NCBI GenBank assembly: GCA_002279765.1
Contig: NCCR01000015.1
Location: 32,468 to 77,416 of the forward strand
Source of the DNA: Verrucomicrobia bacterium 12-59-8
Lineage (GTDB): Bacteria > Verrucomicrobiota > Verrucomicrobiae > Verrucomicrobiales > Verrucomicrobiaceae
Length of the DNA: 44,949 nt
Reading direction: 5' to 3'
This document shows positions 15,264-23,447 of this stretch, in pieces. The notes under the pieces were generated by a model. That model made no database searches. It was not told where the DNA came from and saw nothing but the letters and a program-made list of their open reading frames with translations. Position numbers and translations under genes: made by a program. The stretch's first letter is position 1. The number at the start of each line of letters is the position of its first letter.

Positions 15264-17225
15264 TTAGTGATGCGCCTGAGCTTTTGCAGCGATGGCTTTG
15301 AGGTCGGGTTTACCGGGTTCGGATTCCCACTGCGGATAGAAGTCGGTGGCGTGACCGGGAACGCTGTACTCGTAGGGGCCACGATGGGCGACCGGGTCAA
15401 ACAGGAAGTTGCCATGTGGAGGAGGCGTTGGCGTGGCCCACTCCAAGGTGGTGGCATCCCAAGGATTGTCGCTGTTGGACTTTTTGCCGCCTTTGATGCT
15501 GAACCAGAAGTTGATGATGAAGGGCACCTGGCCAAGCGCGAGGATGAACGCACCGACGGACATGACGATGTTGAGGGACAGCATGTTGTCCGGGATGTTG
15601 AAGCCGAAGAAGGCACCGATCTTGTGCGTCAGGGACGTGGTCCAATGCGACATGGAGCTGGTGTTCTCGAAGTACTTGCCGCCGTCATACCAGCGGCGGT
15701 GGAAGCCGGCCATGCCCTGAACAAACATAGGAGCAAAGACCAGATTCATACCGATCAGCGAAGGCCAGAAGTGCAGCTTGCCGAGCTTGTCGTTCATGAA
15801 GCGTCCGGTCATCTTCGGGAACCAGTGATAGACACCGGCGAAGAGGGCGAAGATCGTTCCTGGAGCGACGACGTAGTGGAAGTGGCCGATCACGTAATAG
15901 GTGTCGTGCATGGCGAGGTCGATGAACGAGAATGCCAAAGGAAGACCCGTCAGACCACCGATACCGAACATAGGCAGGAAGGCGGAGGCGAAGAGCATCT
16001 GCGTATTGAAGCGGATGGAACCACCCCAGAGCGACACCATCAGGCAGGTCAGCAGCACCACGGACGGCACCGAAATGAGCACCGTGGTGATCTGGAAGTA
16101 GGTGGACATCATGGTGCCCATGCCGGTCAGATACATGTGATGCGCCCAGACAAGGAAGCTGAGGAAGCCGAGCGTCAGCACGGAGTACACCATTGACTTG
16201 TAGCCCCACAGCGGACGGCGGGCATTGCAGGGAATGATGTCCGTCAGGATGGCGAACGCCGGCAGAATGAGCACATACACTTCAGGATGCGCGAGGAACC
16301 AGAACAGATGCTGATAGAGCAGGGGGCTGCCACCACCGGAGATGTCGAGGTGCTTGCCACCTTCCATCAGACCTGAGGGCAGGTAGAACGAGGAGCCGAA
16401 CACACGGTCGGAGAGCTGCAGGATGGCCGCCACTTCGAGAGGTGGGAAGGCGAGCAGGAGCAGGAAGGCGGTCACAAACATCGCCCAGCAGAAGAAGGGC
16501 ATCTTCATCCATGCCATGCCCTTGGTGCGCAGATTGATGATGGTGGCGATGAAATTGACGGAGCCGAGCAACGAGGCGGAGATGTTGAACACCATTGCCA
16601 TCAGCCACCAAATGTGTCCGTGTTTCCAAATGCTCGTCACACCGATGTTCATGGTGGAGGCCAGCGGCGAATACATCGTCCAACCTGTCTGGACCGGGCC
16701 GGTGCCGACGAAGAAGCTGTACATCATGAGCACGCCGCTGATGAAGAAGAACCAGTAGCTCATCAGGTTCAGGCGGGGGAACGCCATGTCGATGGTGCCG
16801 ATCTGAAGTGGCATGACGAAGTTGCCGAAGGCAGCGAAACCGAGTGGCACAATGCCGAAGAACACCATGACCGTTCCGTGCATGGCTCCAAGCATGTTGT
16901 AGAGCTCACCGTTCAGCGAACCGTCCGCATTCAACCAGCGGCCAAACATTTGCTCAAAGGCATCGCCAAGGATGGGCAAGTGACGAATCACTTCCACCGC
17001 CGGCACCGGCACGCCGGGATAGGCGATGCTCCAGCGCATGAGCAGCATGAGGAAGAAACCGAAGAGCAGGAACAACAGGCCGGTGATGCCGTATTGAATG
17101 CCGATGGTCTTGTGATCCGTGGAAAAGATGTACTTCCAAATGAAGCTCTGTTTATGATGCCCGTGCGCATGGTCGTCATGCGAATGATCGTGGGCGTGAT
17201 CTTGAGTAGTGGCGGCGGCGCTCAT
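15264..17225 (-). CDS. coxA: Cytochrome c oxidase subunit I (CoxA), A1-type heme-copper oxidase
   Basis: The 653-residue protein has 12 or more membrane helices and all metal ligands: low-spin heme His in MLGAMHGTVM, CuB His and cross-linked Tyr in FLAHPEVYVL, CuB HH in VWAHHMYLTG, and the two heme histidines in VIGHFHYVVAPG. Proton-path residues typical of class A1 are present: Asp in GTIDMAFPRLN (D path), Glu in HPEVY, and Lys in WGYKSMVYS (K path). It reduces oxygen to water and pumps protons. The N-terminus is unusually rich in histidine (eight His in about 20 residues). The C-terminus has a roughly 60-residue extension with Pro/Trp motifs found in caa3-type relatives. It lies between the cupredoxin-like gene and coxC. 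Confidence 0.96.
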   Translation of the reverse strand: MSAAATTQDHAHDHSHDDHAHGHHKQSFIWKYIFSTDHKTIGIQYGITGLLFLLFGFFLMLLMRWSIAYPGVPVPAVEVIRHLPILGDAFEQMFGRWLNADGSLNGELYNMLGAMHGTVMVFFGIVPLGFAAFGNFVMPLQIGTIDMAFPRLNLMSYWFFFISGVLMMYSFFVGTGPVQTGWTMYSPLASTMNIGVTSIWKHGHIWWLMAMVFNISASLLGSVNFIATIINLRTKGMAWMKMPFFCWAMFVTAFLLLLAFPPLEVAAILQLSDRVFGSSFYLPSGLMEGGKHLDISGGGSPLLYQHLFWFLAHPEVYVLILPAFAILTDIIPCNARRPLWGYKSMVYSVLTLGFLSFLVWAHHMYLTGMGTMMSTYFQITTVLISVPSVVLLTCLMVSLWGGSIRFNTQMLFASAFLPMFGIGGLTGLPLAFSFIDLAMHDTYYVIGHFHYVVAPGTIFALFAGVYHWFPKMTGRFMNDKLGKLHFWPSLIGMNLVFAPMFVQGMAGFHRRWYDGGKYFENTSSMSHWTTSLTHKIGAFFGFNIPDNMLSLNIVMSVGAFILALGQVPFIINFWFSIKGGKKSNSDNPWDATTLEWATPTPPPHGNFLFDPVAHRGPYEYSVPGHATDFYPQWESEPGKPDLKAIAAKAQAHH

Positions 17226-17245
17226 AAGCTGGGGGTCAAAAGGGG

Positions 17246-18049
17246 TCAGAGGGGGTGGGCGTTCGCGAAGTCGAACTCGAAATCAGCGGTGGCCTTGCCG
17301 CCACGGACGGTGACGGTGTGGGTGATGCTTTGCGAAAACTGTGGGTGCCAGGCCTCAACGACATAGTCGCCATCAGCGAGCGCACGAGAGATGGAGAAAC
17401 GGCCATCGGTGCCGGACACAGCGCCATGCACTCCTTCATGCACAAACACCCATGCGTTCATCCAGCGATGAACATCGCATTCGAGGCGGTAGATACCAGG
17501 GGTGTTGAAGGTCTTCACATTTTCGTCGCCACGTGAAGGCTGACCGAAGTTGTCGATGTTGGCACCTTTGCCCTGTGCTTCGTAGCGCGCGATGCGAATG
17601 TTGTGAAAGGTGAGGTCGCTGTTGTGAAAGCGGACATTCTGACCCGCCTGGATCTCCAGAGTGTGTGGCACGAACTCGCACTTGGTTTGATCCACCAACG
17701 GAGAGCTGGAAAGATTGCTGGCACGCTGGCTGCCATGCACCGTGATCACAGCGTCAGCGAGGGCACCGTCCGCCGCGACTTTCCAGGTGGGATCCATGAT
17801 GTCTCCATGACCAGTGCAGAAGGGATTGCCGCCGACCTCGACGACTTTACGCAGACTGGCGGCATCGACACCCTTGAGCGTCACTTTGCCGGTGATGCTG
17901 GGAGTTTCGGCAATCTCGACGGCAGGCGCGAGCTTCACCTCGGCGGCAGCCTCAGGCATCTTGCCGCAGCTCACGTTCGCGATCAGCATGACAGCTCCAA
18001 AGGCAGCCCAAGGTGCCTGGCGGGAGACGGTTTGCTTCACACGGGTCAT
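17246..18049 (-). CDS. Cupredoxin-like lipoprotein with carboxypeptidase-regulatory-like domain
   Basis: I start this 267-residue protein at MTRVKQTVSR (18049) because this gives a signal peptide ending in IANVSCGK, a weak lipobox; an upstream start at 18139 would overlap the preceding gene. The central part is a cupredoxin-like beta fold with possible type-1 copper ligands His149 (LTFHNIRI), Cys191, His194 and Met197 (CDVHRWMNAW). The pattern C-x2-H-x2-M is shorter than in plastocyanin. Cys78 and Cys124 could form a disulfide. Residues about 205-260 look like a carboxypeptidase-regulatory Ig-like domain. It is encoded between a membrane cytochrome c and CoxA and may pass electrons to CuA or help assemble the copper sites (inference). 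Confidence 0.72.
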   Translation of the reverse strand: MTRVKQTVSRQAPWAAFGAVMLIANVSCGKMPEAAAEVKLAPAVEIAETPSITGKVTLKGVDAASLRKVVEVGGNPFCTGHGDIMDPTWKVAADGALADAVITVHGSQRASNLSSSPLVDQTKCEFVPHTLEIQAGQNVRFHNSDLTFHNIRIARYEAQGKGANIDNFGQPSRGDENVKTFNTPGIYRLECDVHRWMNAWVFVHEGVHGAVSGTDGRFSISRALADGDYVVEAWHPQFSQSITHTVTVRGGKATADFEFDFANAHPL

Positions 18050-18062
18050 TGCAGTTTGCAAA

Positions 18063-18782
18063 TTACTTGGCGGCAGGTGCAGCGGCAGCAGTAGCGCCAG
18101 GACCGGCGGGGATGTCACCGGGGACATTCTTTTCAGCAAAAGGCTCCAGCTCTGCGGCAGTCCACTGCGAGGCGCGTTTTTCTTCGTCGCGCACCTTCTG
18201 CACCATTTCTTTGGTGATCATGGTGGCCTCATTGCCCCAAGAGTTACGCACGAAGGTCAACACGTTGGCAAGATCCTGCGAGGACATCGCCGCACCAAAG
18301 GGCATCATCCCACCGGGAGTGTTGTAGCCCTGGCCGTTCACAGTCACTGGACCCGTCAAACCGTGCTGCGTGATGCGGATCAGGCGCTCGGTGCCGCCCA
18401 AGACGAACTCAGACTTGGCCAGAGGCGGGAACTGGCCAGGAAGGCCGCCGCCGTTGCCCTGATGGCAACCACCGCAAACTGCGTAGCCGCTGGAACCTTT
18501 TTTCATGGCCAGCGCAAAGGGATCGAGGGCGTCTCCAGCTCCAGCACCGCCTGGACGTGGGTCCCCGCCACCAGCCGAGGCAAAGGGATTGCTAACATTG
18601 AAGCTCCAGCCGCCGGTCATCGGGCCAAGCTGGCCACCGGCGATGATGGCAACGAGCATGAGCAAAAACATCGCCCACAGGGGTGCAGGCTGGCTTTCGG
18701 GAGCGAGATCTTCCTTCTCGCGCTTCACGGCACTGTGAATGCGGTCAAGATCGGTGCTGTCAGGATGGGCGGGTGCGCTCAT
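18063..18782 (-). CDS. Membrane-anchored monoheme cytochrome c
   Basis: The 239-residue protein has a charged N-terminus of about 33 residues, one membrane helix (about 35-50), a Gly/Pro-rich linker, and a class I cytochrome c domain. Heme attachment is CGGCH (Cys103, Cys106, His107). Met159 or Met160 in the NTPGGMMPFG segment is the likely axial ligand. The tail is Ala/Pro-rich. Coming right after the CcoN-like and CcoO-like genes, it occupies the place of CcoP but has one heme rather than two and no clear CcoP N-terminal helix pair. It probably shuttles electrons from complex III or the CcoO-like cytochrome to the CoxB CuA site. Confidence 0.82.
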   Translation of the reverse strand: MSAPAHPDSTDLDRIHSAVKREKEDLAPESQPAPLWAMFLLMLVAIIAGGQLGPMTGGWSFNVSNPFASAGGGDPRPGGAGAGDALDPFALAMKKGSSGYAVCGGCHQGNGGGLPGQFPPLAKSEFVLGGTERLIRITQHGLTGPVTVNGQGYNTPGGMMPFGAAMSSQDLANVLTFVRNSWGNEATMITKEMVQKVRDEEKRASQWTAAELEPFAEKNVPGDIPAGPGATAAAAPAAK

Positions 18783-18808
18783 GGGGGCGTGCGGGTCGCG
18801 AGAGGGGG

Positions 18809-19489
18809 CTACTTTTTGGCGGGAGCGGCAGCGACGGCTGCAGCCTGTCCGGGGACGGGATAATCCTTTTTCAGGGAGAGAAGGTATTCGACAAGGCTCT
18901 TGGCTTCCTTCGTCGGAACGACTTCATAACCAGGAAGCGGCGCAAACTTCTTTGGCAGCTTCAGGGCAGCTTCGGAGACCGGGCCCTGAATTTTTTGCAC
19001 TTTGAAGAGACCGGTGTAGGCAGGCATCGTGCTCCAGTCATGGACAGAACGCGGTGAGTAGAGGTGCTGGTAGAGAGCTGCCTCGTCCGGGGCACGCCAG
19101 CCGAAATTTGCGAGATCGGGACCGATACGCTGAATGCCGAGCAGGGCGTATTTCTCACCGAGGTAGTCGCGCAGAACATTGGGCCGAGCTGGAGTGGTGG
19201 GGCGGGCTTCCTGATCCTGGCCCCAGCCTTTATACCAGCCGTCAAGACCGAGCTGAACCGGACGAATCATCTGGGTGTGGCATTGGTTGCAGCCTTCACG
19301 GATGTAAACGAGCTGGCCCTGGCCGTTGATGGGTGCAGGTGGGAAGAATCCTTCAACGCCGTCTTTGTCCTTGTCATAAGCGACAGGGGTGAGCTGTTCG
19401 TACTGCATCGCCGGTAGGACGATGAGACACAGCCAAGGCAGCCCGAAGGCGGCGGCGAGACCGAGAATGAATGTGCGGAAGTTCGTCAT
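18809..19489 (-). CDS. ccoO: CcoO-like monoheme cytochrome c (cbb3 oxidase subunit II family)
   Basis: The 226-residue protein has an N-terminal membrane helix (about 8-26) and the CcoO heme region YIREGCNQCHTQMIRPV (Cys67, Cys70, His71). The downstream motif RIGPDLANFG and the axial methionine Met155 in WSTMPAYTGLF are also conserved. So the heme c site is intact. Its start overlaps the stop of the CcoN-like gene as ATGA, the usual ccoN-ccoO coupling. An Ala-rich tail ends the protein. It is called CcoO by sequence, but since its CcoN partner lacks the catalytic ligands, its role is probably electron relay within the complex III/oxidase assembly rather than part of a cbb3 oxidase. Confidence 0.85.
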   Translation of the reverse strand: MTNFRTFILGLAAAFGLPWLCLIVLPAMQYEQLTPVAYDKDKDGVEGFFPPAPINGQGQLVYIREGCNQCHTQMIRPVQLGLDGWYKGWGQDQEARPTTPARPNVLRDYLGEKYALLGIQRIGPDLANFGWRAPDEAALYQHLYSPRSVHDWSTMPAYTGLFKVQKIQGPVSEAALKLPKKFAPLPGYEVVPTKEAKSLVEYLLSLKKDYPVPGQAAAVAAAPAKK

Positions 19490-20970
19490 GCGTGGGCTTC
19501 GTGGGGAAGAGCGTGATCGTCGTGGTGTTCAAGCAGGGTGGGGGCCGAACTGCGGCGACCCAGGCCTGCAACCATGAGCAGAAGATGAAGAAGGAACATG
19601 CAGTTGGAGAAGCTGATGAGCGCCCAGGCCACCGCACGGGAGACCACGTAAGGGCGGGAATTGACGACGTGGTTCATGAACGTCTGATCCCAATGTTCGG
19701 GATCATTCAGATCCGCACCCTGCTGCCAGCCAGCCACGAGGCTCATGATGACGATGGTGCCGATGCCATAGACAGAGAACCAGAAATGGTTGCGAATCAG
19801 ACGGACGCTCAGCCATTCACAGCCGGAGAGACGCGGCACGATGTAATAGATGGCACCGAACACACACATGCTGAAGAAGCCATACACGCTGACCACCTGG
19901 AACGAGTACCAGGACTGGGTGAACTGCAGATTGGCACCGGTCCAGAACGCGGAGTTCATGGCCAGCACCAGACCCGACACGGGATAGAACAGCGCTCCGA
20001 AGAAGATGAACCGCATCGTGGGGCTGGAGGCCACGGCGCTGTGCTTGCCAATGGTGGTGAGGTGATGATTCAGGCCAACAAGACCCACCGGAATGAGCAG
20101 CAGGACACCTGCGCAGGCACCTACCGAGGACATCCAAGCTGGCAGCGGGCCACCCATGTATTTCTGCATGCCCGTCCACCCGCCCAGGATGGCGAGGCTC
20201 CAGAAACCGGCGGATGCGAGCTGCGCGGAGGCAATGGGCTGTCCGGTGATCTTCGGAATGAAGTAATAAGCCGCGCCGACACCGACGGGAACGAAGAACA
20301 GCAGAATCACCGCGTGGATGTACCAGGCGTCAATTCCGGCACCAATGGCACCCAGTCCCGGCAGGCAGTGCAGAGCGACATTGGCAGTGATGAAGATCCA
20401 GGGGAACCAGAAACAGGCACCGAGAATGTACCAAGTGCTGACCATGAAGCCTTCAGGACGGAAGGCACGGCCAAACATGCGGGCGATGGGCCAGGCATAG
20501 CAGAGGAAGCAGGTCAGCAGCACCGGCCACACAAACTTGGGCATCTCCAGCCACTCGATTGAGGTGCTCTTGCCCATGAAAATGGCGAGAATGCCCAAGG
20601 TGATGGTGATGTTCCAAAACACGCCGGCGGTGATGAGAAGGCTTTTACCGCTCTTCAATTCCTGACCGGAGCGGCGTGCCATGATCCACAACATCACGCC
20701 CAGAGCGGCCTGCACTCCCCAGCCATAGACGAGCGCATTGATGTGCGCAGGCTGAAGACGACCATAAGTAATGTAGGGGCAGTCTCCCAGAAACTCAGGC
20801 TCCACCAGCTTGATCGCGGCGAGGACGCCGAGCAGTGTGGAGAGCATGAGCCAGAAGGCTCCGTTGGTGAAGAGGAAGAGCACAGGACCTTTCACCGACT
20901 TGTCGATCGCCGCGCGGCGAAGGTTGTCGGCCTGAAGGTCTGTGTCAGGGGTGGCGGGAGTGGTCTGCAT
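19486..20970 (-). CDS. CcoN-like membrane protein (cbb3 oxidase subunit I family) lacking active-site ligands
   Basis: The 494-residue, 12-helix protein aligns with CcoN throughout (for example YGRLQPAHINALVYGWG, WYIHAVILLFF, GAAYYFIPKITGQP, FGAIYYIVPRLSG). One low-spin heme histidine (His76) and one CuB histidine (His219) remain. The WAGPHH motif of CcoN, with two CuB histidines, reads WTGMQK (265-270). The active-site tyrosine position is Gly. The GHVHAG motif, with both axial heme histidines, reads SFQVVS (356-361). It therefore cannot hold a normal heme b3-CuB centre and should not reduce oxygen. The C-terminus is His-rich (LEHHDDHALPHEAHA). It lies between actF plus a one-helix protein and the CcoO-like gene. 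A structural or quinone-linked role is possible; the function is not known to me. Confidence 0.85.
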   Translation of the reverse strand: MQTTPATPDTDLQADNLRRAAIDKSVKGPVLFLFTNGAFWLMLSTLLGVLAAIKLVEPEFLGDCPYITYGRLQPAHINALVYGWGVQAALGVMLWIMARRSGQELKSGKSLLITAGVFWNITITLGILAIFMGKSTSIEWLEMPKFVWPVLLTCFLCYAWPIARMFGRAFRPEGFMVSTWYILGACFWFPWIFITANVALHCLPGLGAIGAGIDAWYIHAVILLFFVPVGVGAAYYFIPKITGQPIASAQLASAGFWSLAILGGWTGMQKYMGGPLPAWMSSVGACAGVLLLIPVGLVGLNHHLTTIGKHSAVASSPTMRFIFFGALFYPVSGLVLAMNSAFWTGANLQFTQSWYSFQVVSVYGFFSMCVFGAIYYIVPRLSGCEWLSVRLIRNHFWFSVYGIGTIVIMSLVAGWQQGADLNDPEHWDQTFMNHVVNSRPYVVSRAVAWALISFSNCMFLLHLLLMVAGLGRRSSAPTLLEHHDDHALPHEAHA

Positions 20971-20973
20971 GAC

Positions 20974-21396
20974 TTACTTGGGCGAAGCGGGTGCGGCAGG
21001 GGCGGGTGCAGGGGCTGCTGCTGCCGGAGCAACAGGCGCGGGGGCTGCGGGAGCGGGTGCAGGGGCTGAAGCAGCGGCCTGTTTGAGCTGGGTGGGTGAT
21101 CCGGGGACAACCTGGGTGCTCACTCCGGGCTTTTTGGCACCGAGGGCGGCGAGCGTTTTCTCGAAGACGGCCTTTTTCTTGGCAGCGTCGTTCAGGCCCA
21201 GCTTGGCGATGTTTTCTGCCTGCGCCTTGAGGATCTCGGCGGTGTTGTCACGGCGCTCTTGTTCGCGCGGGTCAAAACCCTGCTTCGAATCATTGATGGC
21301 CTGGATGATGGTGAAGAGCACGGCGAAGCCTGCGAAGGCTCCGAGCACCCACAGAAATGTGGCTCCGGCTTTTTTGGTTTGATCGGGCTGCGACAT
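20974..21396 (-). CDS. One-helix membrane protein with Ala/Pro-rich tail
   Basis: This 140-residue protein has one membrane helix near the N-terminus (about 12-34), a charged alpha-helical middle (about 38-90, QERRDNTAEILKAQAENIAK) and a low-complexity Ala/Pro tail of about 35 residues. The gene follows actF and stops 3 bp before the CcoN-like start, so it is part of the same transcript. Its place and form suggest a small linker subunit of alternative complex III or of the CcoN/CcoO-like module. I do not recognise a named family, and the tail is too simple to inform function. Confidence 0.65.
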   Translation of the reverse strand: MSQPDQTKKAGATFLWVLGAFAGFAVLFTIIQAINDSKQGFDPREQERRDNTAEILKAQAENIAKLGLNDAAKKKAVFEKTLAALGAKKPGVSTQVVPGSPTQLKQAAASAPAPAPAAPAPVAPAAAAPAPAPAAPASPK

Positions 21397-21410
21397 GGAA
21401 AAACGGGGAA

Positions 21411-22721
21411 TCAGTTAATGACGTTCACGGACTCAATGAGGCGCGGATCACGCCAAGGATAGAGGCTGTATTTGGCCAGACCACGGAGGTAGAGGAAGCC
21501 CATGGTGCCAAACACGGCGCACAGAGCGGCGATGTCCTGCACCCATGCGTAGGGAACCCAGACCCCTATGCCCAGTGATGGACCACGCTCAGGGATGACA
21601 TTCCAGTAGATGTCCACCAAGTGCATGAAGAGGATCCAGAGACAGCCGAGGCTGATGAGGACGGGGTTCTTCTTGCGCTGCTGCGAGAGCAGAAAGAGGA
21701 AGGGAACGATGAAATGGCCCAGCAGAATGAAGATGGAAACATCCCGCCAGCCTTCCGTGTTACGGGTGAGGTAGAATCGCGTTTCCTCCGTGATGTTGGC
21801 GTACCAGATCAGGAAATACTGACTGAAGGTGATGTAGGCCCAGAACACCGTGAAGGCGAACAGCAGCTTGCCCATGAGGTGGTAATGTTCTTCCGTGACC
21901 ACCTTCTGCAGGTAGCCCAGGCCGCGCAGCCAGGTAATGACCAAGATTGACGCAGCCATGGAGGCCCAGGCACTGCCAGCAAAGATGTACACCCCCCACA
22001 TGGTGGAGAACCAGTTGTAATCCAGACCCACGAGCCAGTCATATGACGCGAAAGTGACCGTCAGGGCAAAAGGCAGCAGCACAATGCAGGAGAACTTACG
22101 CGCAGAGATCGTGTGCTTGATGTCGCCATCCTGCTCCTGCTTGAGCGATTTGCCGCGCAGTGTGCGAGCGATGAACCAAAGGACGAGGAAGTAGAACGCA
22201 AACCGGGTGTACCAGGAGAACCAGGTGTCCAGGTTCATGTAGCCAAACTTGGTGACCAGCACATGAAGATGCGGATTGTCCACGGCCATATGGTGCAGCG
22301 CCTCTTTCACGGTGCCGCCATGCTCAGTGGCGTGATGCGCGGCCTCGCGGTGATGATTCATCCACTCATAGAGCGGCTTCTGCACCGCAGGAACGAGCAG
22401 CGGGGAGGCGAAGATGGCCAGCGGGACCACCATGTTGGCCAGGTTTTCCCAGATGCGGCGCACGGCCACACCCCAGCTTGAATTGGAGGCGCTGTGGAGC
22501 AGGATCCAGAAGCAGCCGCCGACCACGAAGGTGAAGGTGAAGAAAACCGCGAACAGCCAGGAGTAGGCGAAGGTGTCCGTGTTGTTGAAGAAGAACCAAA
22601 GGGACGCTGCGATACCGAGCAGGCCGAAGAGGCCGAGCGTGCCAATGAGCTTGCCGCCCTTGGCCGGTTCGAATTTTTCTCCGCCCTGGGGCAGATCGTT
22701 AAATGTGACGTGGTGACTCAT
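21411..22721 (-). CDS. actF: Alternative complex III membrane subunit ActF
   Basis: The 436-residue protein has about ten membrane helices and resembles ActF, the smaller NrfD-related quinol-handling subunit. Recognisable points are the ETRFYLTRNTEGWRDVS loop, FLFLLSQQRKKNP, and HLVDIYWNVIPERGP near the C-terminus. The gene follows actE in the order typical of actABCDEF clusters. ActF and ActC form the membrane core that binds quinol beside the iron-sulfur subunit. A His-rich periplasmic or cytoplasmic loop (NHHREAAHHATEHGG) lies at about 120-135 and is unlike the rest of the protein. The ATG at 22721 has no ribosome binding site, as is usual here. Confidence 0.9.
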   Translation of the reverse strand: MSHHVTFNDLPQGGEKFEPAKGGKLIGTLGLFGLLGIAASLWFFFNNTDTFAYSWLFAVFFTFTFVVGGCFWILLHSASNSSWGVAVRRIWENLANMVVPLAIFASPLLVPAVQKPLYEWMNHHREAAHHATEHGGTVKEALHHMAVDNPHLHVLVTKFGYMNLDTWFSWYTRFAFYFLVLWFIARTLRGKSLKQEQDGDIKHTISARKFSCIVLLPFALTVTFASYDWLVGLDYNWFSTMWGVYIFAGSAWASMAASILVITWLRGLGYLQKVVTEEHYHLMGKLLFAFTVFWAYITFSQYFLIWYANITEETRFYLTRNTEGWRDVSIFILLGHFIVPFLFLLSQQRKKNPVLISLGCLWILFMHLVDIYWNVIPERGPSLGIGVWVPYAWVQDIAALCAVFGTMGFLYLRGLAKYSLYPWRDPRLIESVNVIN

Positions 22722-22745
22722 GCCGGGATTCGCGTGATCGTGCCG

Positions 22746-23429
22746 TTACTGGAGGGGAAGGGTGACGCCAGACTCTTTAGCGGCGAGTTGCAGAGAGCGG
22801 ATGTAGGCCACAATGGCCCAGCGGTCGCGCAAAGTGATGTTGCCGCCGTAGCTGCCCATCAAACCTTTGCCGTTAGTGATGACATCGAACATGGCACCAT
22901 CCGCGCGGTAGGCGGCGGCATTGGCAGGGTCCAAATTGCCGGCCTGCTGAAAGTTGAAGGCCGTAAGAATGCCGTATTTCGAGGTCACTCCTTTGCCGTT
23001 GCCGGAGGCACCGTGGCAGATGGCGCAGTTGATATTGTAACGCTGCTCACCGCGCTTGATGAAGTCTTCGTTGAAGACCGCCGGATCGCTGCTGATCTCG
23101 GTCGGCAGGCCGTCTCCGTAGAAATCGCCGACTTTGCCGGTGTCATAGTAACCCAGACCACTGGTGAAGGCGATGCGGGCGGGCTTGGTACCCACCGCCG
23201 CAGGTTTAGCGGGGATTTCAAATCCCATCGGCAGCGTTCCTTTGACCGGCAGGCGTGCACCGCGGCCATCCGCAAAGAACTCACTGCTGGCCTGGTATTT
23301 AACCTTGGCCTGATGATCCATGTCTGGGATGATTTCGAGCGGCGGCAGCTCGGACTTGCTGCCACGGAGGCCGAACGCGCTCACAATGATCGCGCCGACA
23401 AACAAATAGCTGAGAAAGAAGTACTTCAT
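22746..23429 (-). CDS. actE: Alternative complex III monoheme cytochrome c ActE
   Basis: The 227-residue protein starts with a hydrophobic anchor (MKYFFLSYLFVGAIIVSAFG). It has a single c-type heme site in NINCAICHGASGNGKG, preceded by the family phrase FNEDFIKRGEQRYN. A later Met in GLMGSYGGNI is a candidate axial ligand. Genes and order (between actD and actF) match ActE, which accepts electrons from the ActA/ActB side and gives them to the oxidase or to soluble carriers in the periplasm. Confidence 0.9.
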   Translation of the reverse strand: MKYFFLSYLFVGAIIVSAFGLRGSKSELPPLEIIPDMDHQAKVKYQASSEFFADGRGARLPVKGTLPMGFEIPAKPAAVGTKPARIAFTSGLGYYDTGKVGDFYGDGLPTEISSDPAVFNEDFIKRGEQRYNINCAICHGASGNGKGVTSKYGILTAFNFQQAGNLDPANAAAYRADGAMFDVITNGKGLMGSYGGNITLRDRWAIVAYIRSLQLAAKESGVTLPLQ

Positions 23430-23447
23430 GGTGCGGGTAAGCGAGGC

